Positions 1-6,863 of a stretch of 64,000 nt of DNA are shown here, in pieces; within the stretch, counting starts at the first letter, position 1; every line of letters begins with the position of its first letter. The notes beneath the pieces are model-generated. The model saw only the letters and a program-made list of their open reading frames with translations, did not search any database and had not been told where the DNA came from. This DNA comes from Actinokineospora globicatena (lineage in GTDB: Bacteria > Actinomycetota > Actinomycetes > Mycobacteriales > Pseudonocardiaceae). The DNA is taken from contig NZ_JAMTCR010000002.1 in the NCBI RefSeq assembly GCF_024171945.1, positions 2,480,001 through 2,544,000 of the forward strand. The letters are read 5' to 3'. The position numbers were made by a program, and so were the translations under genes.

Positions 1-1
1 G

Positions 2-745
2 CCCCAGTCTGGTTTCGACTGCGACTTCCAGCGCCGCCTCGCCGCCGCCCAGGCCTACGCGTCGACCCGGCCGGGGACGGTGGGCATCGTGGTCCGGGAC
101 CGCCAGACGGGCGCGGTGTGGCGCAACGACCACGCGGGCGACATGACGTGGACGGCGTCGACCATCAAACTGGCCATGGTCGTCGACCTCCTCCGGCGGC
201 ACCGCGAACACGCGATCACCCTGTCCACCCACGACCGCGACCAGATGGCCGCCATGCTGCACAACTCCTCGGACGACGCCGCCACCTCCCTGTGGACCAA
301 GTACGGCGGGGCGGACCACATGGCGTTCAACCGGTCGTTCCCCCGGTACGGGATGACGTCGCTGGAGCCGCAGCGGGGGTACAGCAAGGTCTTCCCGTAC
401 TGGGGCTTCCAGAAGTGCACCGCGGACGACCTGGATCGGTTGATCAACTACGTGCTGGTGGAGGTGCCGGGAGCGGATCGCGGGTTCGTCCTCGACCACA
501 TGCGCCAAGTCGCCGCGAACCAGCAGTGGGGCGTGTGGGGGGCGGGCCCTGCGGCGCACCCGGGCAACAAGGACGGCTGGTCCGAGGAAGACGGCGGCTG
601 GGTGATGAACAGCGTGGGCTTCGTGGGACCCGGCGAGCGCTACACGCTGGCCATCATGAACAACCTGGCAGGCCGCGGCGGGTACGACGAGGGCCGACAG
701 ACCGACACCGAGATCGCCCGCTTGATCTTCGCAGGCCGCTTCTAG
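2..745 (+). CDS. Class A beta-lactamase-like serine hydrolase, 5' end outside window
   Basis: The reading frame is open to the left edge, so the true start lies upstream; the first usable in-window start is a GTG at 80. A STIK tetrad (bases 158-169) fits the SxxK catalytic motif of penicillin-recognising serine hydrolases, and a Ser-Ser-Asp-Asp stretch about 40 residues later sits where the second active-site motif is expected. Tryptophan- and glycine-rich C-terminal segments resemble actinobacterial class A beta-lactamase-related proteins. It is probably a secreted serine hydrolase or D,D-peptidase-like enzyme; the signal peptide, if any, is outside the window. Substrate (beta-lactam, peptidoglycan or other) cannot be told from this fragment. 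A clear KTG motif is not obvious, so true beta-lactamase activity is doubtful. Confidence 0.75.
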   Translation, partial: PQSGFDCDFQRRLAAAQAYASTRPGTVGIVVRDRQTGAVWRNDHAGDMTWTASTIKLAMVVDLLRRHREHAITLSTHDRDQMAAMLHNSSDDAATSLWTKYGGADHMAFNRSFPRYGMTSLEPQRGYSKVFPYWGFQKCTADDLDRLINYVLVEVPGADRGFVLDHMRQVAANQQWGVWGAGPAAHPGNKDGWSEEDGGWVMNSVGFVGPGERYTLAIMNNLAGRGGYDEGRQTDTEIARLIFAGRF

Positions 746-755
746 CCCGCTGGGT

Positions 756-1034
756 TTAGTCGTCGCCGATGGCGAAGGCGGCTTCGGTGTCGTGGCGGGA
801 GAAGGAGCGGTAGGCGATGTGGGTGGCGGTGTCCAGGACGCCGGGGATCTTGCTGATGTGGCCGGGGATGAGGCGGGCCAGGTCCTCGTGGTCGGGGACC
901 CGCAGGATGGCCACCAGGTCGATGTCACCGGCGCAGGAGTAGACCTCGGCCACGCCCTCCACGTCCGCGATCGCCTGCGCGGTCTCGGCGATGGCGTCGG
1001 TGGCGGCGCTGATCAGCACGATCGCGGTGATCAT
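756..1034 (-). CDS. Stand-alone Lrp/AsnC ligand-binding (RAM) domain protein
   Basis: A 92-residue protein consisting only of the alpha-beta RAM fold found at the C-terminus of Lrp/AsnC regulators. It has no N-terminal helix-turn-helix, so it cannot bind DNA alone. Family knowledge: such small proteins form dimers or octamers that bind amino acids, and may modulate full-length Lrp proteins. The pattern of a beta strand (ITAIVLISA), a helix, then a strand ending in the small-residue turn before DLVAILRV is typical. The ATG at 1034 follows a G-rich ribosome-binding region. It converges on the hydrolase (stop 745) and diverges from the YbaB-like gene at 1131, sharing about 100 bp of upstream DNA. 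Ligand unknown. Confidence 0.85.
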   Translation of the reverse strand: MITAIVLISAATDAIAETAQAIADVEGVAEVYSCAGDIDLVAILRVPDHEDLARLIPGHISKIPGVLDTATHIAYRSFSRHDTEAAFAIGDD

Positions 1035-1130
1035 GGCGGGGGTCCCCTCTCGCGGGAGTGCTCGACCGGGTCAGCCTAGAGCAGCGGGGTCGCTACGCTC
1101 GTGACCGCGAGCCGAGGGAGAGGACACGGG

Positions 1131-1568
1131 GTGCAGACACCGGACGAGTGGCTGGCCGACTTCGAGGCCAAGGTCGCCGACCTGCAGCAGAAGGCCACCG
1201 ACTTCAAGCAGGCCGTCGAGTCGTCGGCCACCACCATGACCTCGCCGGACGGGGCGATCTCGGTGACCGTGGCCCCCAACGGCGCGCTGACCGGGCTGGC
1301 GCTGACCGATGTCGCGCTCGGCGGTACCGGCAAGGCGCTCGCGGAGCAGATCATGGCGCTGGTCGTGGCCGCCCGGCAGAGCGCGGCCGACGGCGTCGCC
1401 CAGGCCTTCGTCCCGATCGGCGGCGCGGCGGACGTCGTGCAGCACATCGAGGTGGCCCCGGAGTCCACTGAGTCCATTGAGGACACCAAGCCCCGGCGGC
1501 GTGCGGTTGCCGACGAGGAGGACTACTCGGAGTCGACGCCGGTGTACAAGAACAACGACAGCTGGTGA
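1131..1568 (+). CDS. YbaB/EbfC family nucleoid-associated-like protein
   Basis: A 145-residue protein with the YbaB/EbfC architecture: an N-terminal amphipathic helix (residues 3-32), a three-stranded sheet around SPDGAISVTVAPNGALTGL, and a C-terminal helix rich in alanine. The tail is acidic and probably disordered. The GTG at 1131 is preferred over an upstream in-frame GTG at 1101 because a GAGGGAGAGGA ribosome-binding site sits 7-9 bases before it. Family members dimerise and bind DNA; in Pseudonocardiaceae many short YbaB-like proteins lie near type VII secretion cargo genes, and two more occur here (13274-13591 and 14079-14324). DNA binding is inferred from the family only. Confidence 0.8.
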   Translation: MQTPDEWLADFEAKVADLQQKATDFKQAVESSATTMTSPDGAISVTVAPNGALTGLALTDVALGGTGKALAEQIMALVVAARQSAADGVAQAFVPIGGAADVVQHIEVAPESTESIEDTKPRRRAVADEEDYSESTPVYKNNDSW

Positions 1569-1575
1569 GGCCCGC

Positions 1576-2385
1576 TCAGCCGTCGCTCCCGAACGCCTCC
1601 CCGCCACCTGGCCCGTGGTCGACGGCCGGGGTGGCGGGGACCGGTTCGGCGAGGTAGCGGGCACGGTCGTCGTCCCAGGCCCGGAGGCCGTACAGGGCGA
1701 TGGGGAGGTAGTCGGCGTCCGCGGCGTCCGCGTCCAGGCGGGTCACGGTGGGGATCTCGGTCTTGAGCTGAGCGATCGCGACGGCGCTCAGCGGGCGGTT
1801 GGTGGGTTTGACCCGGCCGTGCAGCCAGAGCCAGGCGCCGATGGTGGGCATGAGCACGTAAGACCCGAGGGTGCTGACCACCACGCCCTTGGCTCCGGAG
1901 GCGAACACCACGACCACGAACACGACACCGGCGAGCGTGAGCACGCCGAACGGTGCGGTCACGGTGATCAAGGCGGTGGCGAACCGGTCCCGCGCGGGCC
2001 GCAGGTTGCGCCGCAGCAGGTCGAGTTCGATCTCAGGAGGTGGCTCGGGCCAACCCCGGCTCGTCAGCAGGGGGACCCCGGGGTGGTCGTCGGCCTGGCG
2101 GGCGGCCTGCTCCGCCAGTGCGTCGTCGCTGGTGGGGCCGGTGCGGGTCGCCGTGCCGTCGGGGTGCACCTCGATGTCGCCGCGCACCACGGCCCGGACC
2201 ACAGCCAGCTGCCGCAGCCTGGGGGCGTACCCCACCAGGGCCGCGACGCCGCTCGCGTCGAGCCCGGCGACGTCGAATCGACCCCGCCCACGGGCCCAGC
2301 GATCAGTGAGCAGCACGAGCCCGACCACCACCAGCAGCAGACCGAGGTGGACGGCGACGTAGGTCCAACCAGACTCTTCGGACAT
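1576..2385 (-). CDS. Membrane protein of unknown function
   Basis: 269 residues with an N-terminal membrane span (about residues 9-26), a soluble middle part with a run of charged helices, and two further spans at roughly residues 135-185 (TAPFGVLTLAGVVFVVVVF and SYVLMPTIGAWLWL). The C-terminus is hydrophilic and proline-rich. The overall plan resembles the actinobacterial TIGR04222 group of membrane proteins, but I cannot confirm this without a profile search. It converges on the YbaB-like gene (7 bp between stops). Its start at 2385 lies 60 bp from the divergent exonuclease gene, so the PafBC-type promoter at 2414-2436 is in the shared upstream region but points the other way. No function is assigned. 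Confidence 0.7.
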   Translation of the reverse strand: MSEESGWTYVAVHLGLLLVVVGLVLLTDRWARGRGRFDVAGLDASGVAALVGYAPRLRQLAVVRAVVRGDIEVHPDGTATRTGPTSDDALAEQAARQADDHPGVPLLTSRGWPEPPPEIELDLLRRNLRPARDRFATALITVTAPFGVLTLAGVVFVVVVFASGAKGVVVSTLGSYVLMPTIGAWLWLHGRVKPTNRPLSAVAIAQLKTEIPTVTRLDADAADADYLPIALYGLRAWDDDRARYLAEPVPATPAVDHGPGGGEAFGSDG

Positions 2386-2413
2386 GGCCGTGAGTCTGGC
2401 AGGCCGCCCGGGA

Positions 2414-2436
2414 TTGTCGGTGGGGTGATCTAGCTT
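2414..2436 (+). promoter_or_regulatory. PafBC-type (RecA_NDp) damage promoter, leaderless
   Basis: TTGTCGGTG at 2414-2422, exactly 8 bases, then TAGCTT at 2431-2436. This is a perfect fit to the mycobacterial RecA-independent damage promoter consensus TTGTCRGTG-N8-TANNNT, which is activated by PafBC. The -10 hexamer ends 8 bases before the ATG at 2445, so the transcript would begin at or within a few bases of the start codon. Confidence 0.8.
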
Positions 2437-2444
2437 CGACTGCG

Positions 2445-4160
2445 ATGAGCACGCCGATGGGTACCCGGGCGCAGCTGGCGTTTGATGAGTTGGGCACGCC
2501 GTTGCGGGATACGACGTTTGTGGTTTTCGACTTGGAGACCACCGGGGGTAGTGCGGAGCAGGACGCGATCACCGAGTTCGGGGCGGTGAAGGTGCGCGGC
2601 GGGGAGGTGATCGGGGAGTTCGCGACGCTGGTCGATCCCGGGCGGGGGATTCCGCCGGAGATCGTGCAGCTCACGGGGATCACGAACGCCATGGTGTACA
2701 CGGCGCCGCGGGTTGATGAGGTGTTGCCCGCGTTCCTGGAGTTCGCGGCGGGGTCGGTGCTGGTCGCGCACAACGCCGGGTTCGACGTGGGGTTCGTGAA
2801 GGCGGCGTGCCAGCGGCTGGGGTACGCGTGGCCGAAGCCCGCGGTGGTGTGCACGGTGCGGCTGGGGCGGCGGGTGCTGAGTCGCGAGGAGGCGCCCAGC
2901 TGCAAGCTCTCCGCGTTGGCCCAACTGTTCCGGGCGACGACCACGCCGATCCACCGGGCCCTGGCCGACGCGCGCGCGACCGTCGACGTGCTGCACGGGC
3001 TGCTGGAGCGGGTCGGGTCGCTCGGCGTGCAGTCGCTGGAGGAGCTGCTCGACTACATCCCCGAGGTGACGGCAGCCCAGCGGCGCAAGCGGACCCTGGC
3101 CGAGCACGTCCCCAACGAACCCGGCGTGTACCTCTTCCGCGGCCCGTCCGACGAGGTGCTCTACGTCGGCACCGCCACCGACCTGCGGCGACGGGTCCGG
3201 CAGTACTTCACCGCGAGCGAGACCCGGCGACGACTGCGGGAGATGGTCGCGCTCGCCGAACGGGTGGACACGATCTCTTGCGCGCATCCGCTGGAGGCCG
3301 AGGTTCGCGAACTGCGGCTGTTGTCGGCGCACAAGCCCGCTTATAACCGGCGCTCTAAGAACCCACGGCACGGTTGGTGGGTAGTGCTGACTGACGAGCC
3401 GTTCCCGCGGTTGTCTCTAGTGCGCAAACCACGTGACGGCGCTCTTGGACCGTTCCGCGCGCGGGGGCACGCGGAGGAGGCGATGGCTGCGCTGCAAGAG
3501 GCGACTGGCATCCGACCGTGCACTATGCGGATCGCGGCTCACGGCGGGGAGTCGTCGTGCGCCTTAGCGGAGCTTGGCCGGTGTAAGGCGCCGTGTGTGG
3601 GTGGGCAGACGGTTGAGGAGTACGCGCCCGCCGTCGAGTCGGCGGTCTCGTTGGTGGCTGGCCAGGATCTGGCGCCGTTGCACCGGTTGCACCTGCGGCT
3701 GACAGACCTGTCCGCGACGCAGCGGTACGAGCAGGCAGGGGCGGACCGCGACCGCATGCGCTCGTTGATCCGGGCGTTGGACAAGGGGCAACGGCTGAGC
3801 GCGTTAGCCGCCGTCGGTGAGCTGGTGGCGGCGCGGCCGGACGGGGCTGGGGGCTGGGAGTTCGCGGTGGTCCGACATGGCCGACTGGCGTCCGCCGGGG
3901 TGGCGCGTCGAGGGGTGTCGCCGATGCCGGTGGTGGCCGCTCTGGTGGCCTCCGCTGAGACGGTGCTGCCTGAACCGGGACCACTGTTCGGCGCACCAGC
4001 GGAGGAAGTCGGCGTCGTCCTGCGCTGGCTCGACAAGCCCGGCACCCGAATGGTCCAGTGCTCACAACCCTGGACCGAACCCGCCCAAGCCGCCGCCCGC
4101 TGGCGCCCCTGGCTAGACCGCGCCGACCACGCCCGGGCCTCCACCCTGCCCCGGGACTGA
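2445..4160 (+). CDS. DEDDh 3'-5' exonuclease fused to GIY-YIG/UvrC-like nuclease
   Basis: 571 residues with two nuclease modules. The N-terminal DnaQ-like domain shows VFDLETTGG (Asp and Glu of motif I, residues 28-36), HNAGFDVGF (motif II) and HRALADARATVD (motif III, DEDDh type). The second half starts with NEPGVYLFRGPSDEVLYVG (GIY-YIG core, near residue 223) followed by a UvrC/Cho-like region with CALAELGRCKAPCVGG. The protein is the homologue of M. tuberculosis Rv2191 and of the Cho-like damage nucleases. A role in nucleotide-excision-type DNA repair, incising near lesions and trimming 3' ends, is inferred. Regulation supports this: a perfect PafBC-type promoter abuts the start codon. It is monocistronic, with no close neighbour downstream. 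Confidence 0.92.
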   Translation: MSTPMGTRAQLAFDELGTPLRDTTFVVFDLETTGGSAEQDAITEFGAVKVRGGEVIGEFATLVDPGRGIPPEIVQLTGITNAMVYTAPRVDEVLPAFLEFAAGSVLVAHNAGFDVGFVKAACQRLGYAWPKPAVVCTVRLGRRVLSREEAPSCKLSALAQLFRATTTPIHRALADARATVDVLHGLLERVGSLGVQSLEELLDYIPEVTAAQRRKRTLAEHVPNEPGVYLFRGPSDEVLYVGTATDLRRRVRQYFTASETRRRLREMVALAERVDTISCAHPLEAEVRELRLLSAHKPAYNRRSKNPRHGWWVVLTDEPFPRLSLVRKPRDGALGPFRARGHAEEAMAALQEATGIRPCTMRIAAHGGESSCALAELGRCKAPCVGGQTVEEYAPAVESAVSLVAGQDLAPLHRLHLRLTDLSATQRYEQAGADRDRMRSLIRALDKGQRLSALAAVGELVAARPDGAGGWEFAVVRHGRLASAGVARRGVSPMPVVAALVASAETVLPEPGPLFGAPAEEVGVVLRWLDKPGTRMVQCSQPWTEPAQAAARWRPWLDRADHARASTLPRD

Positions 4161-4198
4161 CATCACCCTCGACCGCGGGGCCTCGCGACGCTGTGAAG

Positions 4199-4310
4199 CG
4201 AGTGGCGAACTTGATCGATAAAGAACTAAGAATCCGCAACTTGGCGTAGTTTGTCTACACTTACAAGTGAACGGTCATGCTGTTGCAACTGTCGGTCGTT
4301 GGGTGGGTGA
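4199..4310 (+). promoter_or_regulatory. AT-richer upstream region of the toxin-antitoxin-like pair
   Basis: This stretch is visibly less GC-rich than its surroundings (for example GATAAAGAACTAAGAAT). It holds an imperfect palindrome CACTTACAAGTG (about 4258-4269) and a short inverted pair GTAG-N5-CTAC just before it, overlapping a TACACT hexamer that could be the -10 element. The palindrome is a candidate operator for autoregulation by the helix-turn-helix protein that follows. A ribosome-binding site GGTGGGTGAGGTG precedes the ATG at 4317. Confidence 0.45.
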
Positions 4311-4316
4311 GGTGCG

Positions 4317-4760
4317 ATGTCGGCGTTGGTGTCCACGAACGAGCGTGATGTCCTGCTCGCGAACGAGGACGATCAGCGGGCGGCGAGGGCACTGATAGGA
4401 CGGCTGTCCGAGGTTCCGCAGTTCACCGCGGAGCCCGCGGCGGCGGACCCCGATGGCCAGGTGCGGGTGCCCCGTGCGCTGTCGGCGCTCATCGCCCACG
4501 TCGTTCGCGCCGTCGCGCAAGGGCACACGATCACCGTCAGTTCCATGCCGGAAGAGCTGACCACCACCACAGCGGCGAACCTCCTTGGTATCTCGCGCCC
4601 CACCCTGATGCGCAAGATCGCCGCAGGGGACATCCCCGCGCACAAGGTCGGCTCGCACACCCGGCTGCTGACAGCCGACGTGCTGGCGGAGCGGGAAGCA
4701 CGCAGGCAGCGGCAGATCCAGGCGCTCGCCGATCTCCGGGAACTCGAGGACGAGGGCTGA
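4317..4760 (+). CDS. Excisionase-type helix-turn-helix protein, probable antitoxin
   Basis: 147 residues. The C-terminal half carries an excisionase/MerR-like helix-turn-helix (ELTTTTAANLLGISRPTLM, then a recognition helix and a wing ending HTRLLTADVL, residues about 80-127), followed by a charged helix (ERE..RQRQIQALADL) that could contact the toxin. The N-terminal half is helical without a known motif. It lies 52 bp upstream of a PIN-domain gene in the same orientation. This pairing of a DNA-binding protein with a PIN protein is a recurrent type II toxin-antitoxin layout. The AT-rich leader with a palindrome suggests autoregulation. An alternative is a plain DNA-binding regulator with no antitoxin role. 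Confidence 0.8.
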   Translation: MSALVSTNERDVLLANEDDQRAARALIGRLSEVPQFTAEPAAADPDGQVRVPRALSALIAHVVRAVAQGHTITVSSMPEELTTTTAANLLGISRPTLMRKIAAGDIPAHKVGSHTRLLTADVLAEREARRQRQIQALADLRELEDEG

Positions 4761-4812
4761 TACCCGGTCGACCGAGCGCTGACGCGTCGGTGCCAGTCGC
4801 TAGCCTCGTTCG

Positions 4813-5415
4813 GTGATCATGCGAGTGTTCGTTGACGCGAACGTTCTCTATTCCCGCACCCTGCGGGACTGGCTCGCCCTGGGGCAGTCGCTCTCGCCCG
4901 GTGAGGTCTACCGCGTCTACTGGACCGAGGACGTGCTCGCGGAAACGCTCTACCACCTGCGTCGGGACCACCCCGACTGGGACGGCGCGAAGATCGCCAA
5001 GCTTCGAGACCGGCTCGCGGCGGTCTTCGCGGACGGTCGCGTCGAGGACTTCGTCGTCGACGATTCGTACCAGGGTGCGGACGGCAACGACCGGCACGTG
5101 CACGCGGCTGCCGTCGCTTGTCGGGCCGATGTGCTCCTGACGGGTGACAAGGGGTTCGCCGTCTCGGGCGCGGAGGCGGACGCGTTGCCGTACGAGGTGT
5201 ACCGGCCTGACGAGTTCTTCCTGCTCGTGGACGACATCGCGCCGCGGTTGGTGGCTGGGGTGACGCGGGAGCAGACGGAGTACTACCTGCGGGTGGGTGG
5301 GGGTAGTGCTGATCTCGCGGAGAAGTTGAGTGGTGCTGGTTGTCCCAGGTTCGCTGAACGGGTCCGGGCGCATCAAAGTCGGCTGTCGCTCTTCCCGGCT
5401 CTGATGGGTGAATAA
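4813..5415 (+). CDS. PIN-domain ribonuclease, probable toxin
   Basis: 200 residues with a VapC/PIN fold at the N-terminus. Acidic metal-binding positions are visible: VDANVLYS (Asp, motif I), WTEDVLAETLY (Glu), DGNDRHVHAAAV (Asp) and LLTGDKGF (Asp). Roughly the last 70 residues are an extra helical tail beyond a minimal PIN domain. PIN toxins cleave structured RNA with Mg2+ or Mn2+; the RNA target here is unknown. The GTG at 4813 is chosen because TAGCCT (4801-4806) ends 6 bases before it, a leaderless-type arrangement; an in-frame ATG at 4819 is the alternative. Thus the putative toxin may have its own promoter besides read-through from the antitoxin gene, which is unusual for such pairs. 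Confidence 0.85.
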   Translation: MIMRVFVDANVLYSRTLRDWLALGQSLSPGEVYRVYWTEDVLAETLYHLRRDHPDWDGAKIAKLRDRLAAVFADGRVEDFVVDDSYQGADGNDRHVHAAAVACRADVLLTGDKGFAVSGAEADALPYEVYRPDEFFLLVDDIAPRLVAGVTREQTEYYLRVGGGSADLAEKLSGAGCPRFAERVRAHQSRLSLFPALMGE

Positions 5416-5506
5416 CGCGAGTAGGCGCGAGGGGGGTTGGGGCTGGTCGGGGGTGGTGGGCGCGGTTAGTCGGTGGGGGGTGGCGGTGCACGGCTAGCCT
5501 TATGGG

Positions 5507-6859
5507 ATGGCACTGTCCTCGCTGCCCGAGCCCCCCGCGGGGTCGGAGTCGTCCACATCGGACGATCCGGGTCCTGTTGTGGAGTGGTCGGGGCTGCCGG
5601 AGCCGGTTCGGGGGCGGTTGGCCGAGGTGGGGGCCGAGGCGGTGGGGGCGCTGCCGAAGGTGGACGTGCCGCAGCAGTTGCGGGCGGTGGCTCGGTTCGC
5701 GCCTGCCAAGCGGGCGCGGCTCGGGGGGTCGGCGATCATCGCCGGGTTGCGGGATGTGCCGGGGTTCCGGACGGCCGTGGTGCAGTGGTGCCGCGACCAC
5801 AAGCCCGCCGCGCTCGACCTCGGGGGGGACGACCCGGTGGCGGTGGCCGCCGCGGCGGTGTTGCTCGGTGAGGAAACCGCCGTGCACTACCTGGAGTTGG
5901 TGTCGCGGCGGGCGTCGGACTCGTCGTTGCGGGCGGAGCGGGACGCGGCGGTGGCGCGGTTGCGCAAGGTCGAGGCGGAGTTGGACCGGGTGAAGACGGA
6001 GTTGTCCTCGTCCACCGGTGCCGCCGACCAGGTGCGGGCCGAGGGTGAGGTCGAACTCGAGCGGTTGCGCAAGCGGCTGCGGGAGCAGGGGGCCAAGTTG
6101 CGTGCCGCCAAGGACGCCGCCGTCGCCGCTGAGGCCGCTGTCGAGGTGGTCCGGGCCGAGGCGAGTGCTGAGGTGGCCGCCCTGACCGAGCAGCGCGACC
6201 GGGACCGGGAACGCGCCGAGAACGAACGTGCCCGGGCCGCGCGCGCCGAGGCCGATGCCGAGATCGCCCGGCAGTCCGCGCGGGAGGCCAGGCAGGCTGA
6301 CGAGGTGCGGCTGGCGTTGCTGGTCGACACCCTGGACGGCGCCGTGACCGGGTTGCGTCGTGAACTGGCGCTTGGCGGTGGGGGTCCCCGGCCGGCCGAC
6401 CTCGTGCGTGGGGCGACGGCGGCGCAGGGGGTTGTCGGGCGGGTGGAGGACCCGGCCGCGTTGGAGCGGTTGTTGGCGCTGCCCGCTGTGCACGTGGTGG
6501 TCGACGGGTACAACGTCACCAAGACCGGGTACGCCGAGCTGTCGCTGGCCGACCAGCGCGACCGGCTCATCCGCCAGCTCGCCTCGCTCGCCGCGCGCAC
6601 CTCCGCCGAGGTCACGCTGGTGTTCGACGGAGCCGGGGTGGTCGCCGTCCCGGTCACCGCGCCGCGCGGGGTCCGGGTGCTCTTCAGCGACCCCGGCGTG
6701 CTGGCGGACGACGTCATCAAGGCCCTGGTCACCGCGGAACCCGAGGGCAGGCCGGTGGTGGTGGTCACCTCCGACCGCGCCGTGGCCGACGCGGTGCGCA
6801 GGCGCGGGGCGCACCCGGTGCCCTCCGCCGTCCTGCTGGCCAGGCTGGGCCGCGTGTAG
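5507..6859 (+). CDS. NYN-domain (PIN-like) RNase with coiled-coil region
   Basis: 450 residues. The N-terminal ~140 residues are helical (a conserved actinobacterial region of unknown role). Residues about 140-275 form a long charged coiled coil rich in Ala, Glu and Arg. The C-terminal ~125 residues are a NYN/YacP-type nuclease: VHVVVDGYNVTKTG near residue 330 carries the first catalytic Asp, LVFDGAG the second, and VVVVTSDRAVAD the third acidic cluster. Such proteins are thought to process RNA; the coiled coil suggests oligomers or a ribosome or membrane partner. TAGCCT at 5495-5500 ends 6 bases before the ATG, so the mRNA is probably leaderless. The secreted hydrolase at 6864 follows after 4 bp, so the two may be co-transcribed. 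Confidence 0.88.
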   Translation: MALSSLPEPPAGSESSTSDDPGPVVEWSGLPEPVRGRLAEVGAEAVGALPKVDVPQQLRAVARFAPAKRARLGGSAIIAGLRDVPGFRTAVVQWCRDHKPAALDLGGDDPVAVAAAAVLLGEETAVHYLELVSRRASDSSLRAERDAAVARLRKVEAELDRVKTELSSSTGAADQVRAEGEVELERLRKRLREQGAKLRAAKDAAVAAEAAVEVVRAEASAEVAALTEQRDRDRERAENERARAARAEADAEIARQSAREARQADEVRLALLVDTLDGAVTGLRRELALGGGGPRPADLVRGATAAQGVVGRVEDPAALERLLALPAVHVVVDGYNVTKTGYAELSLADQRDRLIRQLASLAARTSAEVTLVFDGAGVVAVPVTAPRGVRVLFSDPGVLADDVIKALVTAEPEGRPVVVVTSDRAVADAVRRRGAHPVPSAVLLARLGRV

Positions 6860-6863
6860 CCCC

